64,000 nt of DNA, from NCBI GenBank assembly GCA_951213105.1, contig OX578155.1, positions 37,362,484 to 37,426,483 on the forward strand, written 5' to 3'. Shown piece after piece: positions 33,776 through 42,591 of this stretch. The notes beneath the pieces are model-generated. The model did not search any database. It was not told the DNA's origin and saw only the letters and a program-made list of their open reading frames with translations. The position numbers and the translations under genes are program-made. The stretch's first letter is position 1. Each line of letters starts with the position of its first letter. Origin of the DNA: Amaurobius ferox (Eukaryota; Arthropoda; Arachnida; Araneae; Amaurobiidae).

Positions 33776-34274
33776 ATATTTATAACTATAATATTAGAAA
33801 TGATAAGCGTTTGACATTATCTCACATTCATTTCAAATATTACACCATAAAAGTAATCTTACACTAGAAGACTACAAAAATTGGATGATTCCAAACTCAA
33901 AAAATTTTTCTACAAGTTAATATATTGTTGGAAAACAGTAAAATTCCTCAATTATGATTCGGTATTTGAAATCAATCGGCTTATTATTGGTACAGTTTGC
34001 AATAAGCATACAAAATTTCATACAAATCACTTTATTTCCAGTGATATCACGCTGGCTATAAAAATAAATGTTATAATATCTGGAGAAGAACTCAAAATAA
34101 AGGCTAACAATGGTGTTGAATCATTTCTTGAAATAAGCACTTACAAACCATGAACACTTGATAATAGAGAGAATACTGATATTGTTTTCCCAATTGAGAT
34201 AAAAAAAGAGAAGCGTAAAATCTCTGGAAGAACGTATATTAGCATCGTCTGAAAATGTAATTCCATTTTAAAAA
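33776..34274. other. Non-coding spacer
   Basis: A 90-codon frame at 33881-34153 has no recognisable protein. Part of it (tacaaaatttcatacaaatca) resembles R1-type wording, so I treat it as repeat-derived. Confidence 0.35.
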
Positions 34275-35165
34275 ATCTGATATGGGCAGCACATGAATTT
34301 CCTTATATAATGCAATGAATTTACTACTTTTACAGTAAAAGAAAAATATTATATTCTTATAGTAGATACTTAAATTCTATCCAAGATATTGAATTTTCGT
34401 CAATTAGTCGTCATTTTCATTGATTTGGCGTCATTTTTATTCATTTGGCGAGATTTTCGTTAATTTGGCAAGATTTAAAAAAGTCGCTAAGTTGGCTACA
34501 TTCCGCCAAATTTGTCGCCAAAATCCCGCCGAGCGTTATGAACGGAGAAATAAGTTATTCTTATAGCAGATAAATGACTATTGGCGTTCAAATACAAAAG
34601 TATTACTCAAAGTATCTTTTCTCACGAATGGAACAAGCTAGATCCACAAGAATGATGTCACCAAATGTATCGCATGATATTACATATGAAGAAAATTGAA
34701 CATGTTTCTCAATAGTTAATTTGTTTTTTTATTTTATGGGATTTTTGATAAATTTATTTGAAAAATATACAATATCTCGAGAACGATTCATGCTAGCGTT
34801 CTACAGTTTAAGTTAATCGTTTTCTAAGGAAAAATTACGTAAAAAATGTGTATTTGCGTATTTTTTCAACATTTCTCTCGAAAATTTACGGGGGTTCTGA
34901 ACATTCGATTGCGTTTAAAAACAATAGGCTTTTAGTATTAACAGATTGTAATTTTTGTACCAAATTTTATTCGAAACGCTCTATTCGTTTGCGAGATATC
35001 GTCTCCATAGACTCATTGACACACACACACACACACAGACATCACCTCAAAGATGTTTGATTCGTGATCAGGGATGCTTGAAACGTGCTCTCCCGTCGAA
35101 AACTCGAATTCGAATTTTTGACCCCGTCCCAATGCTTTCCTTATACATTATGTATATAAGGAAGG
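34275..35165 (-). mobile_element. R1 interspersed repeat, copy b
   Basis: Reverse orientation to copy a. It runs from 'atctgatatgggcagcacatg' (34275) to the palindrome ctttccttatacattatgta-tataaggaa (35135-35164), and contains the (CA)n tract and 'tttcgacgggagag'-type block. It is about 80 percent identical by eye to copy c. There is no ORF. Confidence 0.65.
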
Positions 35166-35875
35166 TAATAAAAATGTGCATATATAACTACTATTTTTGG
35201 CAACATTTTTAAGATAATGTTTTTGATTTGGGAATAAAATGTTGGAAAAGTTGAGAATTTTTCTCTGGTCTGATCTCCTTGAGAAAATACCTCTTACGTT
35301 TACAGATTAAAATAACAGTACAAAATTTCATTTAAATCATTTGATTTGTTCAATAGATGTCCTACTCACAGGCATAATTATCACAAATGTATAATTGAAA
35401 AAAAGAAAAAAAAAAGTTAAGAATAATAATTCGTATTCAGGAATCTCAAAACATAGAATCTTTTCTTAATAAGCTAAAAGCTGTATCCTTCTAGTTTATG
35501 AGGAAAGAATATTAGCTCCTGGTTTCTAGCCTTTCTTTAGTTATAAACACCTGAAAATGGCGATTTTGCAATTCATATTTGCTGAATTAATCTTCTCCAT
35601 TTTAATCTTATTAAATTGAAAATTAAATCCAGCTTAAATACCTATTTTGAAAGTTCGAAATGTCTACTGTTCGGAGAAAAAAAAGTTTTAGTTATCTTGC
35701 ATTGTTATAGAGTTATAGCCATTTCCGCAAACCCCAGAAAACCCGAATTTTGACACGTCCCGGCAATTTGCCCATTAAGCTGCTCTATGTATCCGGATGA
35801 GTCGGTCGGTCTGGGCTGTCAACGCCCCGGCAATTAAAAATAGGCCCAGATAATAAGTGGTATCAAATAGAAAAA
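35166..35875. other. Spacer between R1 copies
   Basis: AT-rich, no gene. Includes 'gtacaaaatttcatttaaatcatttgatttg', resembling an R1 internal block, so an eroded partial copy may be present. Confidence 0.35.
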
Positions 35876-36749
35876 TATGATGTGGGCAGCACATGACTTT
35901 CCTTATATAATGCAATGAATTCACCACTTTTACACTTAAAAAAATGTTATTCCTATAGTAGATATTTATATTCTTTCTAAGATATTGAATTTTCTTCAAT
36001 GAGTCGTGATTTTTATCCATTTGGCGAGATTTTTATTAATTCGGCAACATTTAAAAATGTCGCCAAGTTGGCGACATTCCGTTAAATCCGTCGCCCAAAT
36101 CTTACCAAGCGTTATGGACGGAGAAATAAGTTATTCTTACAGCAGATAAATGACTATCGGCGTTCAAATACACAAGTATTACTCAAAGTATATTTTCTCG
36201 TGAATGGAACGAGTTAGATCCATGAGAATGATGTCATCAAATTTATCACTTGATATTGCATATGAAAAGTGAACATGTTTCTTAACAATAATATATTTTT
36301 TTAATTTATGGAATTTTTTTATAAATTTATTTGAAAAGTGTGCAATATCTCGAGAACGGTTCATGCTAGCGTTCTAAAGTTTATGTCAATCGTTTTCTAA
36401 CGAAAATTACATAAGAAATGGCTATTTGCTTAACTTTATTAAAGGTTTTGATTTTTTGATGATTTTTTCAAAATTTCACTCGAAAATTTAGGAGGGTTCT
36501 GAACATTTGATTGTGTTAAAAACAATACGTTTCCCGTATTCATGCATTGTAAATTTTGCACAAAATTTCATTTGAATCGCTCCATTCGTTCGTGAGATAT
36601 TGTCTCTACACACACACACACACATCACCTCAAAGATGTTCGATTCGTGATGAGGGATACTTGAAACGTGCTCTCCCATCGAAAACTCAAATTCGAATTT
36701 TCGACCCCGTCACAATTCTCTCCTTATACATTCTGTATATAAGGAAAGT
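35876..36749 (-). mobile_element. R1 interspersed repeat, copy c
   Basis: Same edges as copy b: 'atgtgggcagcacatgac' at the left and the palindrome 'tccttatacattctgtatataagga' at 36719-36743. The CA tract is shorter. The small frames here (35775-36020, 36179-36364, 36556-36813) are repeat translations. Confidence 0.65.
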
Positions 36750-37334
36750 AAAACAAAAACTAGAAATTGATTTGGTATACACACAAATGTTACTAACTAT
36801 GGCAGGAATATAGAAAAATTAATAAATTGGTCTAGCAACCCGTTGTGCTCAATTATTTTTGTTGGAGCATAGTCCAACGTTTTTTTTTCTTTGCTTGGGC
36901 CTCTTTCCATGCCGATATAAATATACATTTATGTAGTAACTCATTACGAATGAAACTGATACTTTGAGGCCTCTGAAGCCTAGGGTCCTTTGAAAATTAG
37001 ATCCATGCCCAGGATTCTATTGTTACAGGGGCCTCAAATTGAATGGGAAAATATAATAGTATATAAAGCCGATTAAAGATGTTGCTTCCAGGTCCAAAAT
37101 CTCCTACTCCATTGTTCAACCATGATTTTCCTAACCGATATTCTAGTACAAGGTTACAGTGGCTAGAATAGAAAGAAAATTTTATCTCGAATTTTGAGGC
37201 ACTAAGCGGTTGCCCCTGATCACAATTAGAACTTGTTCCAAACGTAATTGATTCACTTTAAAAGTAAAATAAATAATATTTAGCTACCGGTATATTTTTG
37301 CAATATATTTATTTAAGAGTTTGAACTATCCATT
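36750..37334. other. Non-coding flank upstream of E3
   Basis: AT-rich unique-looking sequence. Nothing recognised. Confidence 0.45.
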
Positions 37335-37511
37335 TATCTTTAGCTTCATCTTCACACAAGATCTTCCATCTTGGTCGAACTGGTTTTCCCTACCTCGTGG
37401 AGCTCCTTCCCGACCTCGTGGAACTTTTCGCCGCACAGCCGCCATCTTGTCTTCGGACTCTCTGCCGAACCTCGTGTTCGCTTCTCTGCCTTCTGGGCCC
37501 ATTGCTTGGAC

Positions 37512-39539
37512 ATGGCGTCCACATCATCGACTCATACTGCCGACCAAGGCCTGCCTTCTGATATTGCCAATATAATTCTGAAATTCCGGACTCTGACTCT
37601 GCCTGCCACTCATGAAAATGGAGACCTAGCCCACCAGAACTGTGCAAGAATTGTCCACGACTTCTTACTGTTCCAGTGGTACAAGCTACAAAATGGACAC
37701 TCCAGCCTATCCAAAGACAACTACCTAGGTATGTGCCAATCTCTGTTATCTCACCTTGAGCATTCAGTGATGTTAGACGACTCTACCCCTTTTAAACCGG
37801 AAATTGACGAATTCTTAGCAAACTCAGGAAAACTAAATTATGTAAACACTACCAGTAATGATAATCAAAATAATTTGTTCAATTTGAATAATGTTAACTC
37901 TAATGATAATATTGTAATTAACTCTAATACTGGAGATAATATTAATAACTGTATTGAAGCCTATAATTGCTCTCAGAACGAGGGTTTAAACTCAAACTTG
38001 AATCTGAATAACCCTAATGGAAATAATAACAGTAATCAAACTCATAAAGCTAACTTTAATAACTCTAATGCACAAGTAGATTCGGATGGATTCCAACAGC
38101 CCAAAAGATTTTGCCCTATGCAAACGATTCAGCATAGCTCAGCTATTCCGATTGCCCAGAACAAATTCTCTTTTGCTGAAATGGACACTTCCCCCCCCCC
38201 CCTCAAAATAATGATCTACCCTCTGCAGCCGCCACCACCAGTAATAATAGCTCTGAAGAAACTCCCTTGATAAATGCATACAAACCGGAACCTTTCTACG
38301 TGAATTGCCCCAATAATTGGCGAGAACTTATTAAGGCCCTAAATGAAAAAACCTCTGTGAATGTAAAAGCCCAGCTTGCGGGGGAATTAATAAAAATTTA
38401 TCCCTTAAATCTAAATGACTACAGAACCACCCAAAAATTCCTTATAGACAACAAATTAGAATTTCATTCAATAAATATTAAAGCCGAAAGGCCCAAAAAA
38501 ATACTTCTTAAAGGACTACCCATAAACTCCCAAATTGCAGAAATTAAAGAGGAACTACAAATTTTAGGATTCAGCGTCCACAGGATTACCCAGTTAAGAG
38601 ACCTTAAAAATCAAGCCCCCCTCCCTATCTTCCTGCTATATTTAAACCCTACTGACAAATGGGAATTCATAAGAGATGTAAGAACGCTACTGGACATGTC
38701 TATCAAAGTCACAAATTTCGAATCGCGTGCTGTTAAAATGTGCTACCGCTGTCAGCGATTCGGGCACTCCAGCGAATGCTGCTCGCTCCCTCCCAGATGC
38801 CTAAAATGTAGCCTCGGACATTTTACTAGAGAATGTACCAAGTCCCGTGATACCCCCGCCCAATGTGCAAACTGTAAAGGCCCCCACCCCGCAAACTTCA
38901 GGCTCTGTCCCGCAAATCCAGAAAATAAAAATCAGGCTCTGTCCACTGCATTCAATCCTACTACCCTTCCCCCAAAACCTGTACCTGCTACACCTCAACC
39001 TTCTGACTTCCCACCTCTTCAAGGAAAAGCTGCAACGAACGAAAACCCTCAAAATAATGGAACTCAAAATGTAAATCAAACCACCACTAAAACTCCATAC
39101 AACAGTAATAAATCATTCGCCGATATCACCGCAAACCAAAGCAACGAAAACTCCAACAACCCGCCCTCCCCCCCCCTCCCCTAAACTGCTACCTAGATCT
39201 CAACTGATAGAAAATGCAAGAAAACAAACTCTCCAACAAATAGCTGTTCACTCTTACATCTCCCCCCCCCCTGTTGCCCAAAAGTCTCAGGAAAAAACAA
39301 ATGAAGAAACCACATCCCAAAATAACACATCATCTATCTCCGAAATCATACTGCTTATCCAAGAGTTCAAAAAAATATTTTCCGAACTTAATCTCAGCTT
39401 TGACAAAATTAAAAATTTCATAAATATAATCCTAACCACTGTAAACAAACCAATAAATCCCCTGGATAAACTGCTTAACATTATCACGGCCCTAGGAGAG
39501 GTCTTTAGCTCAGCCCCCCCTCCCCATCATGACGAGTAA
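37512..39539 (+). CDS. E3 ORF1 (Gag), two frame breaks at C runs
   Basis: The start is ATG 37512 (MASTSSTHTADQG), not the upstream TTG-initiated extension. Parts in order: a helical N-terminal domain (IANIILKFRTLTLPATHENG, ~residues 20-90), a long Asn-rich tract (37840-38060), a pre-C2HC region (KAQLAGELIKIYP; FHSINIKAERPKKILLKGLP), three zinc knuckles CYRCQRFGHSSECC, CLKCSLGHFTREC and CANCKGPHPANFRLC (38740-38910), a Pro/Gln-rich linker, and a C-terminal helical segment (about 39340-39510). The frame changes at the C12 run 38191-38202 and changes back at the C9 run 39168-39176, so the first and last parts share one frame. The stop TAA (39537-39539) overlaps the ORF2 ATG. Confidence 0.85.
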
Positions 39540-42210
39540 TAACATTGACACACTCCAGATTTTGTCGTGGAACGCCAATGGCCTCCGCGGCAAGATCTCG
39601 GAGCTCCGTAATTTCACTCAGCAAAATAAAATAGACATCATTCTCATTCAAGAGATTAGGCCGGGGCATAACCCCCCTCCCCTCAAAATTGCAAACTTCA
39701 AAAACTACACCGCGTTCCGAAATCAGTCCAACAATACCCAGTCCACCTACGGGGGCGTATCAGTTTACGTCAAGAACAATATTCCGCACCACGAACTTAA
39801 CTCGGCCAGCACTAATATTATTGAAAACAAAATAATACAGCTCACCCTTCCAAATTACCCTCCCATTGCAATAGGCTCTATTTACATAAAACCCACTCAA
39901 CCCGTTGATATTACCCCTGACTTAAATAACATCTTCAACGTTAATCACCGCGCGATAATGGTAGGGGATTATAATGCACATCACCCAAATTGGAAATGTA
40001 GCCGCAGTAATAATTATGGCAGGACCCTTCAAAAGTTCATCTCCAATAACGGAATTCACTTAGCCATCCCGGACATGCCCACGCACTACTCACATCATGC
40101 AGCACCTTCTACCATTGATATTGGTCTTCTTAAAAATATCCACCTCCCTTTTACCATTGCCACTATTAACGACCTAAACTCAGATCACCTCCCTGTCCTC
40201 CTTTCCATTCATCTTAATTCCCTCCTCCCTGTCTCTAGCCTCCCCCCCTCCATTAACTGGAAAGAGTTCAAGTCCACTTTAAGGAAAACCACCCTCCTCA
40301 TCCCTAAAATTAATAACTCATCTGATATCGACCCAGCCGCCCTTAAAATTACTAGTGAAATTCAAAGAGCCCTGGCAAAAGCCTCCGCCCACCGCCCCCC
40401 TCCCCGTTATAACTCCCTCCCGTACTACATTCAAAAGCAAATCCTTGAAAGAAATAATATCCGCCGAATGTGGCAAGCCACCCGCAGCACCAGATTAAAA
40501 ACCAAACTTAACTATATTAGCAAAAACATCAGACACGCAATTTACGAGCATAACCAACAGCAATGGAAGCACTATATAGAATCTCTCTCCACTTCGGACC
40601 GTTCCATATGGAAGGAAATCAAAAGAATACGTAAGCCTTTTTCCCAGCTCCCCCCCCTCCAGTCTAATTCAGGAATTGCCTTCTCCGACAGGGACAAAGC
40701 AAATGCTATTGCGAATTGCTACATGAAGCAATTCGCAATCGATATCCCTAACTCCAATTTCCATGACCAAATCCAGCAAACAGTTACAAATTTTCTCTCT
40801 GTCCCCCCCCCACCCCACCCCATCCCACCTACCTCGGTTGAAGAAATTATGGACATTATTAGAAATCTCAAGAACAAAAAAGCCCCGGGCATCGATAAAA
40901 TATCAAATAAAGCTCTCAAATTCCTCCCTCTCAACATAATTTTCTATTTAGTCTTAATGATAAATGCAATCTTAACACATTGTCACTTCCCTTCCTGTTG
41001 GAAATCAGCGATAGTCATCCCCTGCTTAAAACCCGGCGCCGACCCTAAACAGCCCGTTTCATACCGTCCCATCTCTCTCCTCCCCGCCCTAAGCAAAATC
41101 ACCGAGCGCATCATCCAGTCCAGGCTCCTTAAATTTATTAATGAAAATAATATAATTATCCCGGAGCAATTTGGCTTCCGCTCCAAGCACTCGACTACTC
41201 ATCAGCTCCTTCGTGTGGTGGAATTCACCGCCGAAGGCCTCCAAAACAAATCACCGGTAGGCGCACTGCTGCTTGACATAGAAAAAGCGTTTGATAAAAC
41301 TTGGACAACTGGAATAATATATAAACTGATAAAATTCAACATCCCCCCTCCCTTCATTCAAATTATCAACTCTTATCTAACCGACAGGAAATTCCAGGTC
41401 AGAACCCTTAACACCCTCTCAGACACTAAACCGGTTCAGGCAGGGGTACCCCAAGGTTCAATTCTCGCCCCCCTGCTTTTTAATCTTTATATTAATGATA
41501 TTCCCCGCTCTCCCCACACCACCCTCTGTCTGTACGCAGACGATACTTGCATTATTTCTACCAATAAAAATCTAAACTACCTCCATGCACACCTCCAAAC
41601 TCACATAACCCTGCTAGAAAACTACTATAAAAATTGGAAAATTAAAATTAACGCAGCGAAGTCTCAAGCCATTTTCCTCTCAGGCGTTAGGTTCCCTCCC
41701 CCCCCCCTCACCATCAACAACCATCCCGTTCCATTCCTGCGTACGGCCAAGTATCTCGGCGTCCACTTGGATAGCCGACTTACTTGGAGTACGCACTTTA
41801 ATTATGTCATCAAAAAGTCCAGAAAATTGATAGGCTCCCTTAAACATCTCCTCTTCTCTAATCATCTTGACGTAAACAACAAAATTCTTATCTACAAAAG
41901 TATCATACAGCCAATCCTTCTTTACGCGTGTCCCATTTGGGGATTCGCGTGCAAAACGAACCTCAATAAACTTCAGATCGAGCAAAATAGAATCTTAAGA
42001 ATAATACGCAAAGCTCCCAGGTATCTACGTAATGACATAATCAGGAAAGATTATAAAATCAAAACTTTACGGCAAATTATTAAAAAGCAAACTAAAAAAT
42101 TTTTCAAAAATCTACCTAGCATTCCAAACGAAACGTTATTTAATCTAGAAGACTATGACCCGCGGCAAAACAGAAAGCGTCCTCGGGCAATCTTGTACGA
42201 TCCCCCGTAA
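39529..42210 (+). CDS. E3 ORF2: APE endonuclease-reverse transcriptase
   Basis: An uninterrupted 893-residue protein beginning MTSNNIDTLQILSWNANG. Endonuclease residues are present: N15/N17, IQE with E42, GDYN (D147, N149) and SDH (S218-D219-H220). RT blocks: SYRPISLLPALSKITERI, QFGFRSKHSTTHQLLR, LLDIEKAFD (D583), AGVPQGSILAPLLFNLYIND, YADD at 669-672 and KYLGVHLDSRLTW. The C-terminal RIIRKAPRYLRND segment is followed by a basic tail ending KRPRAILYDPP. Several CCC-rich codon runs encode Pro clusters (for example at 40803 and 41697) and all remain in frame, unlike the equivalent runs in E1. All residues needed for nicking and cDNA synthesis are present. Confidence 0.95.
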   Translation: MTSNNIDTLQILSWNANGLRGKISELRNFTQQNKIDIILIQEIRPGHNPPPLKIANFKNYTAFRNQSNNTQSTYGGVSVYVKNNIPHHELNSASTNIIENKIIQLTLPNYPPIAIGSIYIKPTQPVDITPDLNNIFNVNHRAIMVGDYNAHHPNWKCSRSNNYGRTLQKFISNNGIHLAIPDMPTHYSHHAAPSTIDIGLLKNIHLPFTIATINDLNSDHLPVLLSIHLNSLLPVSSLPPSINWKEFKSTLRKTTLLIPKINNSSDIDPAALKITSEIQRALAKASAHRPPPRYNSLPYYIQKQILERNNIRRMWQATRSTRLKTKLNYISKNIRHAIYEHNQQQWKHYIESLSTSDRSIWKEIKRIRKPFSQLPPLQSNSGIAFSDRDKANAIANCYMKQFAIDIPNSNFHDQIQQTVTNFLSVPPPPHPIPPTSVEEIMDIIRNLKNKKAPGIDKISNKALKFLPLNIIFYLVLMINAILTHCHFPSCWKSAIVIPCLKPGADPKQPVSYRPISLLPALSKITERIIQSRLLKFINENNIIIPEQFGFRSKHSTTHQLLRVVEFTAEGLQNKSPVGALLLDIEKAFDKTWTTGIIYKLIKFNIPPPFIQIINSYLTDRKFQVRTLNTLSDTKPVQAGVPQGSILAPLLFNLYINDIPRSPHTTLCLYADDTCIISTNKNLNYLHAHLQTHITLLENYYKNWKIKINAAKSQAIFLSGVRFPPPPLTINNHPVPFLRTAKYLGVHLDSRLTWSTHFNYVIKKSRKLIGSLKHLLFSNHLDVNNKILIYKSIIQPILLYACPIWGFACKTNLNKLQIEQNRILRIIRKAPRYLRNDIIRKDYKIKTLRQIIKKQTKKFFKNLPSIPNETLFNLEDYDPRQNRKRPRAILYDPP

Positions 42211-42555
42211 GCATTGTAATTCTCTATCCATCCCATTCTGCTTATTGTGCATCTTTTAAACATAATATAATCTAACTTATCTTGACATCGTCAAATTCCA
42301 TAAATTTCCACCCCAGAAACATATCTAAAAGAGTAGGCTGCGTGTGGTATCCCCACACTCTCCTAGATGGCAGCACTGCTGCGGCATCTTTTCTCCCTTC
42401 CAATAAGGAAGGACGCTCATGGTAACAGTCGCATTCACAAATCATACGAAGCTCAGGTGATAACAGACAACAGATTGGAATCCACATACCGGAGGTTACA
42501 GCCCCTGTGGCTAGGCACTCCTGAACGACGTCCCATTCCTCGGTATCTTTAGCTT

Positions 42556-42591
<36 letters not shown>

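Larger units (their letters stand above)
37347..42543 (+). mobile_element. E3: full-length jockey-type non-LTR retrotransposon
   Basis: 5197 bp, bounded by 12-bp target duplications. Layout: a 165-bp leader, ORF1 (Gag) 37512-39539, ORF2 39529-42210, and a ~330-bp 3' UTR without poly(A), ending 'cccattcctcgg'. The 3' UTR includes an 'acagcccctgtggct' hairpin. Coding regions are rich in C runs that encode Pro clusters. ORF2 is intact, and ORF1 has two frame breaks, both in C runs. If the frame breaks are bypassed or are assembly errors, this copy could be active. Confidence 0.93.

Noticed and set aside
33221..35212. Several 60-90-codon ORFs at 33.2-35.2 kb
   Set aside because: All lie in R1 or the 150-bp tandem repeats; frames are not conserved between copies.
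37371..37511. N-terminal extension of E3 ORF1 beginning with TTG
   Set aside because: No ATG; the E1/E3 alignment and the ATG at 37512 support the shorter protein.
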